A DNA stretch of 64,000 bases from NCBI GenBank assembly GCA_030248215.1, contig JASANG010002708.1:1-64000 (forward strand), in the 5' to 3' direction. The notes under the pieces are model-generated. The model was not told where the DNA came from and ran no database searches. It saw only the letters and a program-made list of their open reading frames with translations. The position numbers and the translations under genes are program-made. Origin of the DNA: Enoplolaimus lenunculus (taxonomy: Eukaryota; Nematoda; Enoplea; Enoplida; Thoracostomopsidae). Below are positions 45,841-55,209 of the stretch, piece by piece (within the stretch, counting starts at the first letter, position 1; every line of letters starts with the position of its first letter).

Positions 45841-46267
45841 TAAGCTTACGTTTTGACTTTACCCTTCAGCTTTGCTTACAATAAGTGTACAAAAGCACCG
45901 TTTTCGTCGTTTGTCGTTCTTTGATTTTATTACACTTCTGCAGCAAAAATTACCTCACATCAGCAGTTATTTAAAAATATTAATAAAAATCTTTCGACAC
46001 AATTCAGGATTAACAACTCTATATTTACCGGATGCGGTAAATTTGTCATTATACTAGTAAAATAATTCAAATTTTAGGTTTAGAACATGACCGCCTCGAT
46101 ATACGAAAAGAATGTGTGGCTCATGTACCATTGTCTCAATATTAATCCTAAGCATAATCCTATTTTAAGGCCTGTCCATGTATCCTGATAGTTTTGAAAA
46201 CCGTGAGAAATATACAATTGTTGAATATATTATATTTACATATGACTTGAAACATCGATCATACATC
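45841..46267. other. No recognisable feature
   Basis: AT-rich spacer downstream of the CAP gene. Confidence 0.3.
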
Positions 46268-46359
46268 GGACCCATGTAAACATCACTAAGGCGTCGGCTT
46301 AGGCTTAGGCTTAGGACTATGTTTATAGTACTGTTACACGCTTGTTCTTTTGATTGGCC
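46268..46359 (+). mobile_element. TTAGGC-core MITE, family 1, short copy
   Basis: Ends GGACCCATGTAAACATCACT and CTTGTTCTTTTGATTGGCC with only three TTAGGC units between them. Confidence 0.6.
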
Positions 46360-46559
46360 ATACGCAGTATGTCGACAAATCAATTTATATCCCGGCTTAA
46401 AGTCATATTTCTACAAAGTTTGAAATAAAATTCAATTATATGTGATTTTATAAAATATCGCTCATTTTTCAAGAAGTCTTCTTAATATAAAATCTAAAGC
46501 AAAAATTACCGTGTAGAACAAGCTAAAAATACTGAAAATGTTTTCGGCTTGAAAATTTG

Positions 46560-49177
46560 CTAAAATGGCCTTTCAACGTTTGCCGCATACTGGCCTCTAT
46601 AGTTTCCAGGTGGATTGTAAAATGCAACCATGTAAATTTTCGAGCAGTCTTCGTTCGTTGCAAATCCGTGTCCAACTTGCCGTGTACTTTTCCATACCAG
46701 CTGAGTAAAATGACCTGAAACTAAATCTACTATAGTGACCCGAATAAGAGGGGGGATTGATATTTATTTGGCGTGTCCAGAAGGTACCCCCCTTGTTATT
46801 CGGTTACGGACTGTTATTTATTTTTAACCCGCCCTCCGCCGTCCTTCGTTACTAATATATTCGGTATTTCAACTATCCGTTGAATCAAACGTTTTTTTGC
46901 TTTGCATCAAAAGCTTGAGCGATAATGCAAGGTTATAGTTTGGATTGTTATTTTCAAAACCTAAGTACGCTTTAAAGTTTCGAAGTCAAATTTATTTGGT
47001 CCTGGAGTCATTTATGCGCTACAATTAGGAATAATGGCCATTTTGTGGACTCTAATTAGGGTTTAGGGACTATCCGCTTACGGACTGTTATTAGGGATAC
47101 GGACTACTATTGATCGTAACTGAAAATGGGGACCCCCCTTATTACCCCCTCTTATTCGGGTCAATACAGTAAACCAGATCTCACTGGTTTAGGCTGATAC
47201 TTATGTTCAGGCTTAGGAATTTGCGTAGGTAATATACAGTGACTGTCGTAAAACTAATATTGACCAGTTAGGTGAAGCGAATTAGTATTTGTGTATGGGG
47301 AGGTTGAAAATTTTGGGCAACGACGAAAAATGTTAACCAGCATCAGCAGACACAATTGACTGAAACGATATTTTAAACAAAATCAATATTGTGATTATAT
47401 TCGTAGGCAGGTCCTATGGACCACAATAATTAAGCTTAATCGGTATCGACGTTTATTAGTTACATCAAGAGTGGATAATGAAAAGAGTGTGCAACTCTTG
47501 AGGTCCCGCATGGTACAAAATGTACCACCGGACGTTGCGTTTTCGGCCGCCCCTCCCATTATTTAGAAGAGGGTCGCTATCACATAAATATCCCTAAATT
47601 AAACTATAAGGCGAGCACGTTTGACGCCGCATACATAAAGTGACATGGTTCGCACTGGTTGTATTCCCTTCTAAATAAAACAGGGTAAGTATGGTAGAAA
47701 CGCAACGCGTACCGGATACATTCTTTTCTACTCAGAATATGCACAGTTGCACACTATTGTTAAATAGCGATGATCCAGCGATGAGATGAATGCTACTTTT
47801 AGTATTTTTTAAGGTAAAATGGTTTACTATGTTTTATAAAAGATTCCATTTTGTAGTGGCAAAACGTCTGACTTCAAAACTGTGAGGGGCGGCGCAATTA
47901 CACCCTCATCTGTTGCGCTAATGACCACATAGGTTAAATTTACGCTGGCAAGACGAATATTTGCAAACTTGATATGAAATGTAAAAATTTACCTGTTTCA
48001 TCACCGTTCGATCTTGCATCGCGGTAATTCCATTCGCGTCGTTCCGCGTACCAAGCATTCACTGCAACTTGAGCTGAAAATATAAAAATGAATTTAATAT
48101 TACCGTCAAATACCATTTTTGTTTACCTGTAATGTCTTATGCATTATATGCTGTAAGCATAGCGAGCAATTATGTCATCAAACCACACACGATATACACA
48201 GTAGAACAAGTAGTCCGTATTTGGGTTGAAATATTACCCGCCTCCAAAGTACAGACTATATTTCGGTAACCCTGGTCGTTTCTAAATTACCGCAAGTTTA
48301 CTTTCCAAAAAAGTCTAAAGCTAAGTTTCAGCGTAAGGATAAGCCAAAAACGTAAGCCCGAGCCTAAACTTAAGGAAAGAATCAAAGGTTAGCTTACTCG
48401 ATTGCAGTAAGCCGAATATAATGGACCGGTCCTCAACTGTATAGAGCATTAAAAACAAAACTGAGCAACGGATAATCCAGCATATCGTACAAAGCCAATG
48501 CAGAAAAATTGCAGTGACGTGCACGCAATTAATGTCCGGACAAGGACATAGGCAAAACAAAGCATGTAAAGTATTAAATTAAACCCCTGTTCGATATGAT
48601 GTTCTATTGTATAGCGCTAGTTCTGAATAAAACCCCAGACCTTTTAGGCATGCGCTAAACTAAATAGCTTGTGCGAACCAAAACGCCATTTAAGCCTAAG
48701 CCTAAACGTTGCAAAACCGTACTCCTAAGCCTAAACCTAAACCTAAGCCAAAAAATGTAGTCTAAAATGTAAGCCTACTTTTTTACGGACCAACCGGGAT
48801 GGCCCTAAAAGTAACATGTGCCGTCGCTTTTATGAGTATTTGACGAGAATATCCCGTAGACGAGATGAAACCAGTTTACGCTATAAAAGCGCTTATTTCA
48901 AAATGCGAAAGGATTTTTGCCAGTTTTGTGCAATTTCTAAAACAAAGACGCGTGCCTTGAACTGATTGAGTATAACCAGATCGACCTTCGCTGTACCACA
49001 AGTTTTCGCCGTATCCTTGATTGCTTGGTTCTAAAACGTCCGATCTGGCCAGGTAGTCAGCCCAGTCTTGAGCTTGACGGTTTAAATCGGGCGTTTCAAC
49101 TAAGACGTCAGCGCCGTGCAACGAGCGAACGTAGTTGGTTTGAACCAACGCTTCTGCACGCAACTGAGGCATATTTA
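46560..49177 (-). CDS. Single-domain CAP/SCP protein (GAPR-1 type)
   Basis: Exons (minus) 49177-48977 (ATG at 49172), 48073-47993 and 46714-46560 join in phases 1 and 1 to give 143 aa. The order of CAP motifs is complete: LVQTNYVRSLHG, then LNRQAQDWADYLA, GENLWYS, WYAERREWNY, HFTQLVWKSTRQVGHG and VAFYNPPGNYRGQY. The two central His of the CAP cavity are there: His 25 region (SLHG) and the His of HFTQ. There is no signal peptide, which together with the small size points to the cytosolic, membrane-associated GAPR-1/GLIPR2 branch, not a secreted venom-allergen type. The donor of exon 1 could also lie at 48,985 (also phase 1); the chosen one gives the better loop length. The exon starts right after a TTTCAG acceptor five bases before the ATG, which fits spliced-leader trans-splicing or a non-coding first exon. 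Confidence 0.85.
46727..47172. mobile_element. TGACCCGAATAAGAGG-type MITE, complete copy
   Basis: Inverted ends TACTATAGTGACCCGAATAA and (inverse) TACTGTATTGACCCGAATAA, each followed by GAGGGGG. Non-coding, about 445 bp. It lies in intron 2 of the CAP gene, 13 bases from the acceptor of exon 3. Other copies are at 18.9, 28.9 and 31.0 kb. Confidence 0.8.
48300..48425 (-). repeat. Degenerate TTAGGC-type relic
   Basis: AGTCTAAAGCTAAGTTTCAG, a few AAGCCTAAA words and TTAGCTTACTCGATTGCAGT follow the family 1 inner pattern. No ends. It lies in intron 1 of the CAP gene. Confidence 0.45.
48682..48823 (-). mobile_element. TTAGGC-core MITE, family 2, truncated
   Basis: CCTAAG units, GTAGTCTAAAATGTAAGCCT and the right end GGCCCTAAAAGTAACATGTG. 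It lies in intron 1 of the CAP gene. Confidence 0.6.
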
Positions 49178-49221
49178 CTGAAATCATTTATTCAAGAGTA
49201 TATTCCTTATTAATATTTTAA

Positions 49222-49484
49222 CCGCTTCTCCCATTGAGTTGCCTGTAGGCAACTCAGCGCAGTGTATATACGTTAAATAGTATATATCGCACCGTGTTTA
49301 ACAATTGCAACACGTATACATAGTACTAAATCACCACAAGACGTGACAGCCCCCTCGGGCTCGAGCGTCAAGCTCCTATAGCTGAGTGGCGATGGCATAC
49401 GCCTCCCACTCCAGTCACTGGAGTTCGAATCCTAGCATAAAAGTAGGTCTCAGGGGAAATAGAAAATATTCATGTGAGAAAGGG
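49222..49484 (+). mobile_element. TTAA MITE carrying a tRNA-Gly-like unit
   Basis: TTAA on both sides. Ends CCGCTTCTCCCATTGAG and (inverse) CCCTTTCTCACATGAATA are those of the piggyBac-like MITE at 1.5 kb. Inside, from about 49,370, TATAGCTGAGTGGCGATGGC looks like an A box, ACGCCTCCCAC resembles the tRNA-Gly(CCC) anticodon arm, and GGAGTTCGAATCC is a clean B box. Confidence 0.75.
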
Positions 49485-49931
49485 TTAAGCTAAGGTTAGC
49501 ACTTGCAGTTGAATATAAGCGTAGTCGTCGAATTTACCATACGTGATCACTAAGATTTACCGACGTAATACAAATTTGGGATCGAGAAAAATGTTGCGGT
49601 GGATTATCCCGGCGTAGTCCATCAACAGATATAAAGACCAATATTTGTGTTATTAATAGGTTTGGTACTGAAATTGTGTTTGGTTTCTGGCTCGTTTCGC
49701 TTGTTCAGCTTTTCACAGTATTGGATATCGCTTGGTCTCCCACATAACAAATTTCTGAATTCAACAATATACAATATCCAATACAGATGCTAGCCGGAAT
49801 CGTAATATCGACTCAAAGCGAATCATACACTTTTGTATCTTTTGTCAATCGCAAGTGAAGAATTGTTACTCGGAAAGCCAAGCTGGCAGCTGCATTACAC
49901 GGTGGTGTAAAAATCATGGCATGAGAAGATT
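49485..49931. other. No recognisable feature
   Basis: AT-rich spacer. Confidence 0.3.
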
Positions 49932-50182
49932 GGCCCAGGTATAGAACACGGCCGGATCGTATTCCGGAGGGGCTGTATAATAGAGTCAGTTTAAGCTTTA
50001 GACTATATGTTGCTTAGGCTTAGGCATAGGCTTAGGAATAGGCTCATTCTTGAGCTTAGGCTTACGCTTAGGCATAGGCTTAGGAATAGGCTCATCCTTA
50101 CGCTTAGGCTTAGGCTTAGACTTACGCTTACGCTTAGGAATATGGTTATCCTACTGTTCCGACCGTGTTCTATACATGGACC
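49932..50182 (+). mobile_element. TTAGGC-core MITE, family 3
   Basis: Left end GGCCCAGGTATAGAACACGG, right end CCGTGTTCTATACATGGACC. Flanks AGAAGATT and AAAAGATT agree at 7 of 8. The TTAGGC core has AATAGGCTCATYCTTA spacers. Confidence 0.85.
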
Positions 50183-50536
50183 AAAAGATTTATCTCCTAC
50201 CGAAATTTCTAGAGAAATAAATAAAAATGTTGTCTCAACAAATTTAGGATAACAAAATTGATTTTTTCCAGGGTTATAGCAAAGCCTGTATTGCTAATAG
50301 CATATACAAGACGCAACTGCGGTACTGTTATAATTAGATTGAAACTGATATTCGATATGAGCTTAAGCTTTTAGCCAGTTCAAGGCAGCCACTGCTACAG
50401 AAATGTAAATGAAAAAAATCCACGTACTGCAGTTTTCATACTTTGATCCGCTGTCAGTGCCTCCTAAAACCAAGACCAAACAATATATACTCCACTTAAG
50501 TATTAAGTATTTTGGTAAAACTAGCAAAGGTATAAT
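50183..50536. other. No recognisable feature
   Basis: AT-rich spacer. Confidence 0.3.
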
Positions 50537-50803
50537 AACCCTTTCACGTAGAGTTGACTATGGGCAACTCAGAGCAATGTATATACGTTGAATAATATAT
50601 AGCGTACAGTGTTTAACAATTGCAACCCATATACATAGTACTAAATCACCACAAGACGTGAGAGCGCCCTCTGGCTCGAGCGTCAAGCTCCTATAGCTAA
50701 GTGGTGATGGTATACGCCTCCCACTCCAGTCACTGGAATTTGAATCCTAGCATAAATGTAGGTCTCAGATGAAATAAAAAATATTCATATGATAAAGGAT
50801 TTT
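50537..50803 (+). mobile_element. TTAA MITE carrying a tRNA-Gly-like unit, second copy
   Basis: Very close to 49,222-49,484 over its whole length, including ACAAGACGTGAGAGC, CTCCTATAGCTAAGTGG and TACGCCTCCCACTCCAGTCA. The B box (GGAATTTGAATCC) and the TTAA flanks have decayed, so this is the older or less constrained copy. Confidence 0.75.
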
Positions 50804-51500
50804 ACTATTATTGTACTGTTTATATTTGTCAATGTTCACATCTAGTGTAGATTTTAACCGCCTTGGTTAAAACATACTTTCTTCCAAATAAGGCTAAGCC
50901 TAAAAACTAGAGCTGAAACCTAATCCTAATCGTTATGGTAAGGGTGTTTTGACCAAAACGTTAAAATTTTAAAATTTGCTTCAGGTAAAGCGTTCCAAAT
51001 TTGATTTTTGTATTTTATTTATTTTTTAGTGCTAAATATAACTAAAACAAATATGAACAGTTGAATTTCTGATTTTAAGGTTCCAAGCAGACGTCATATA
51101 TTTGCTGGAAGGGATGCAACGCGCCACCGCAAGACGAATTTAGGCTTCACAAATTCTAGTGGCTAGAAAATTTATCTGAGAAAGCATACAACCATGCACA
51201 CCAGCCTAAACTACCGCAGTCACAACCTTAATCTGTTATTGGCTCAGATTCAGAGACACAACTAAAGTTGACTGAATTTTATGTCGACTTTTGATTTAAA
51301 CAAGAGACTTAAGTTTGAAGGACGTATGTTTTTATAATGTGCATTGCAAGTTGAGTTATTTATATCACTGCATACTCAAAACTATGGAAGCTTAAAAATG
51401 TTACCGATTTCTGGCAACATCGATCAGCCTGCGAACCAGAAGTATTCAATGAAAATTTCTTACTTTGTAAGCTAAAGCTACAAAAACTTTGGCCAACACT
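50804..51500. other. No recognisable feature
   Basis: AT-rich spacer. Confidence 0.3.
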
Positions 51501-51712
51501 TTAAAGCCCAATTCACACGCGCATGTTTTTGCAGCGAAAGCTCTCATCTGCGGCTTACACGAAATACTTACAGCTGCATGTATTTTTAAAGAAACATTCC
51601 GATTAACCAATCAAACTGCAAGCGCAAGAAATTCAAGCGACTTGCTGCTGGAATGCGGATTAAATTAAATAGCATAAATTCCAGAGAATTATTTACAGCT
51701 GCAAGTGTTCTA
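51501..51712. mobile_element. GCAAGTTTTTGC-type MITE, truncated
   Basis: Left end TTAAAGCCCAATTCACACGC, then inner words AGCTGCATGTATTTTTAAAG and AACATTCCGATTAACCAATC that match the 23.4-kb copy. The right end is lost. Confidence 0.6.
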
Positions 51713-52024
51713 TACCTGGGCCATGCTGTTGGACAATATTCTGCTACTCGGCACTTCTTTTGCAGGAAAGAGTGTATCCAACGCACATTACAGTTTTGTA
51801 ATTATAGAGACTGCAGTCTGTTTTCGTGGCAGTCCTCGAGTTCTGGCTTATATTCTTAGAAAATAAATCTGATTTATTTGCATAATACGTGCTAAACAAT
51901 TGACTCCGACCTTCCAAAACGTGGTATAGAGCAACGCAAAAACACAACGAGTGCTGATACACTTTATATCATGCAAATTTTGACAAGTTGAATAATTTTG
52001 TTTAAGGATTATTATGAACTACTG

Positions 52025-52249
52025 TTAACACTTACTACAATAACGCCGCAAAATATTCGAAGCATAGTCTTGTACACGACCACATGCCCGGCTGTCAATA
52101 CGAAAAATAACATCACCCCTGCGGTTCATTTCACGCCGTAACGCGTTACAATTGCCTTGTTCCATTGGACAAAGCAAATTGTTGCGCTGAGCACAAACAA
52201 ATGCGCCGGTAATGGCAAAGAGTAAATATAAGAGGTATTTAGAAATCAT
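52025..52249 (-). CDS. Small secreted cysteine-containing protein
   Basis: From the ATG at 52,249 the frame encodes 74 aa. Residues 1-20 (MISKYLLYLLFAITGAFVCA) are a clear signal peptide. The mature part has Cys at 27, 34, 56, 71 and 74 and many Arg. Upstream codons in the same frame are open, but they lie before the signal peptide and are not needed. Near the end, TATTGTA|GTAAGTG is a strong splice donor, so the last three residues and the stop may be intron and a further exon may lie below 52,030; I could not find one. I do not recognise the family. An odd Cys count in the single-exon form supports a missing exon. Confidence 0.5.
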   Translation of the reverse strand: MISKYLLYLLFAITGAFVCAQRNNLLCPMEQGNCNALRREMNRRGDVIFRIDSRACGRVQDYASNILRRYCSKC

Positions 52250-52589
52250 GTTATTCACGGTTTTACATTTGTATTTTCGTTTTATGCTATGTGAAAATGT
52301 CAACAACTGAACCAGAGACGGACGTTGTTTTCGCTGTAGCGTTCGCAAATTTGAAATTTCACGCCAAAATTTACGAAAAAACGAAAAATTTGACAAAATT
52401 CATTTATATACAATTTTTCAAAAACAATTTTCGGCTAATTTTTAACAATTGTCACGATCAAATATGTAAAATTGCGTGTTAAACTTTGATGAACAGTTCA
52501 GAGTTGTTTGCAAAGATATATTGTGTTACATCTGTTGCTCGAGCTGGTAAAGATCACAAGTGCTCACTTAATGCATTAATTGAAGCAGA
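52250..52589. other. No recognisable feature
   Basis: Upstream region of the small secreted protein. No promoter motif is recognised with confidence. Confidence 0.3.
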
Positions 52590-52796
52590 GGCCCATGTAA
52601 AGATCAGGAGTGGAGCGTTTTTCTGTGGGACTAGAAAAAAAGCAAGCTTAAGCTTTAGACTAATTTTATGCTTGGCATAGGCTTTGCCTTCGGCTTAGGC
52701 TTAGGCTTAGGCTTAGGCTTAGGACTACGCTCATTCTTACGCTTTGGCTTAGGCTTAGACTTAGGCTTAGGTTTAGGAATATGCTTATAATCACTC
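52590..52796 (+). mobile_element. TTAGGC-core MITE, family 1, right end lost
   Basis: Left end GCCCATGTAAAGATCAGGAG, inner GCAAGCTTAAGCTTTAGACT, then TTAGGC blocks. It stops at GAATATGCTTATAATCACTC before the expected terminus. Confidence 0.7.
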
Positions 52797-53269
52797 AAAA
52801 TATTATTTCTGATATTTAAGAAAAAATTTCTTACATTTGAGAAATATGATTAGCAAGGTGCACTTGAAAAGTATTTCTGTTATAAAACAGAAATGTTTTC
52901 AAAAAACGTTTTGAAATAAAGTCTGAAAATATACGTTTTCCAGTTATTTTAAGAAAAATTGTCTTAAATATCAGCAAAACTTTTCAGATTTGCCAAAGCA
53001 AACACTTTTCTGAATAAATTATTGCAACAATGGCAAATATAAATGCTTAAAATTAATATTCCGATTGTTTTTACAACAAATAATTAATGCAAAAAACCTG
53101 GTCGACCTGCTCAACACTACTGCAGCCAATTTGTAATGAATCTATATAGTTGAACCGCTACTTACTGTTGTATTCAGATTATATTTGAACAGTTGGGCAA
53201 ATATATGATAGTATTGGTTAAATTTTTTATGTTGTAGAATGATTATTATTTTGTCAACAACTTCCACAC
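52797..53269. other. AT-rich spacer with AGAAA/TTTCT palindromic texture
   Basis: At 52,800-53,000, words such as TTAAGAAAAAATTTCTTA and CTGTTATAAAACAG form small palindromes. Possibly a decayed fold-back element. Confidence 0.3.
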
Positions 53270-53435
53270 ATGTATAGAACAGGGCCGGAACAGTAGTACA
53301 TTCATATTCCTAAGCCTAAGCGTATGGATGGGTCTATTCCTAACAATAAGTCTAAGCAAAAAAACCGTCTAAAGCTTAAACTGACTCTATTATAGCCCAT
53401 TCGGAAACGATCCGGCAGTGTTCTATGTATGGACC
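53270..53435 (-). mobile_element. TTAGGC-core MITE, family 3, degenerate core
   Basis: Left end ATGTATAGAACAGGGCCGGA, right end GGCAGTGTTCTATGTATGGA. Only two or three hexamers remain between them. Confidence 0.65.
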
Positions 53436-54084
53436 ACAACTTCAATATAAATTTTAATTTCTGAAATAAACAAACTAACTGGCTTCAACCTTACGTGGAA
53501 GCATATGCATGATTTGGTGGCATTCAAAGCGCATCGGACGCTTTATGTGCACTGCATCGCTCGTTTGTAGGCTTCCTTGTTTTTATAACTAATTTTGAGC
53601 GTTCAACATGAGAATTTCTGTTATTTCTATAACTGAAACGGAAACGGGGACGGACACCGATGTTCACCTAAAACGGAATTGGATATCCGGTGACACCCTG
53701 CCGGAAATTACAATTCAGGTGCTGTACGCAAATAATCGTTAGGTTTTTAAAAGCATTAAAATGAACTTAAAATTTTTTAATATTTGAATGATTTTTGCTT
53801 AATGTTTTTCAAATCGATTACAGAAAGTACGCTAATCTGCGCATATAAACATATCGTTTCGTGTATTCAATAGTTTCGAGTGTGACTATTTTATATTTAA
53901 CGTGAAATCTAAATTTTGAGTTGAGGGCTTCGCTCTAAAGTTCGATATGGCTCTCACGTCTTGTGGCGATTTTTTATGCGCTGAACTTTTCATGTATACA
54001 CTATGCGAAAGAGGTTTAGTTTTAAAATCAGTATTATATACAGCCCTTCACGAAAATTTTTTTGCGGATTTTGCGACGGTAGAA
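53436..54084. other. Spacer with two repeat relics
   Basis: At 53,600-53,705, ACGGGGACGGACACC and GGATATCCGGTGACACCCTG match the hAT-like MITE end. At 53,925-53,975, GGCTCTCACGTCTTGTGG is the inverse of the tRNA-Gly-like repeat (CCACAAGACGTGAGAGC). Confidence 0.4.
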
Positions 54085-54160
54085 GCCCCGACGTGCGAGT
54101 TACCGGTCCGGTGCTCTAGCCATTGAGCTACAGCATGCATGCGAATGTTTCGCTACGACG
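54085..54160 (-). tRNA. tRNA-like pseudogene or SINE head
   Basis: On the minus strand, TAGCTCAATGGCTAGAGCAC is a very good D arm with an A box. The next arm has a loop CCGGTAA that would give anticodon GGT (Thr). Its stem does not pair, and the T arm (GGGGCTTCTACC) lacks a proper TTCRA loop. It is therefore unlikely to be a working tRNA. Confidence 0.35.
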
Positions 54161-54907
54161 GTTTTGATTTCCGGTACCGGTAGAAATGTTGCCTCAAGTT
54201 CCGCCAATTTTTAATTTTAAATAAAACGACGTGCCCAGTGATAAGCTCGTTTGTAACTATGGTGCAGTTGTGGAAGCATTAATTACCGACATTTCTCAGT
54301 GATGGTAAACCTGAATTTTTGGCACAGTTTGTTCAGAATATTTTTGTAAAATAGAAACGTGATTGTTCTATGAAAAGAATAGTTGCGTGCAGATTGTTGC
54401 GCAGTCGTTAACTTTTTCGCATTGCGCATATTTATAGCTAATTGCTCCAGCATTAACTAAATTACACAGTTTTTACTAAACAACCAAAAATATTCAAACT
54501 ACTGTTTATATATAAGTTCAATATCAACCTCAATTTAGGCTAACTGTAATGCCATATCAGGATTTGTACATGTCGTTATTGTAACGAAATATCAGCTGGG
54601 ACGGCCGAACCAGAGTTTAAAAACATTTTCACAGCGATTAAGCTAAAACTATCACTAATAACTGAAGGTTTCGTATCGGTACAAAATGTAAATTTATTGT
54701 AAAAATTTTGTTACCCAAAGACATTACAGATATCCGTGCAATAGCCTTAATAGGCATAGGTTTGTGTTAAACACTTATTTTACACGTCGCTGTAGACTTA
54801 AATTTATTAATATGCTTAATAGTTACCGTCCAAAAACTAACATAGCCACAGAATCTATGACACTTGAAACATGTAATTTTGACGAGTTCATACACCCAAG
54901 AACAGTG
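54161..54907. other. No recognisable feature
   Basis: AT-rich spacer. Confidence 0.3.
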
Positions 54908-55127
54908 CACTGAAAAAATGGTGAGTCAAATTGACTCTCTCCGAAATAGGCTCGATGGGACTACACAAACTGAGTCAAATTCGACTTCGCCACAGTCAAA
55001 TTGGATTCACCGAGCGACTCAGTTAGTCGAATATGACTCTGGCGGAGTCGAATTTGACTCATTTTGTGTAGTCCTGAAAAACCTATTTCGGAGAGAGTCA
55101 ATTTGACTCTCACCATTTTTTGCAGTG
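54908..55127. mobile_element. Palindromic MITE with terminal splice sites
   Basis: 220-bp palindrome with ends CACTGAAAAAATGGTGAGTC and (inverse) CACTGCAAAAAATGGTGAGA. Intact donor ATG|GTGAGT and acceptor TTTTTTGCAG|TG. It lies 83 bases downstream of the NDUFS2 stop. Confidence 0.8.
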
Positions 55128-55209
55128 CGTTCCGTTTTGATTTGAAACGAACAATTTTACATATTACGCTAATATACAACTTCTAAACATAGTATCTATA
55201 TATTCATAT

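Noticed and set aside
49173-49187. CAP start at MISVNMPQ
   Set aside because: The first codons span a TTTCAG splice acceptor; the ATG at 49,172 follows it.
52250-52396. N-terminal extension of the small secreted protein (frame open from 52,396)
   Set aside because: The signal peptide starts at the ATG at 52,249; the extension would bury it.
54085-54160. Functional tRNA-Thr
   Set aside because: Good D arm, but the anticodon stem does not pair and the T arm is degraded.
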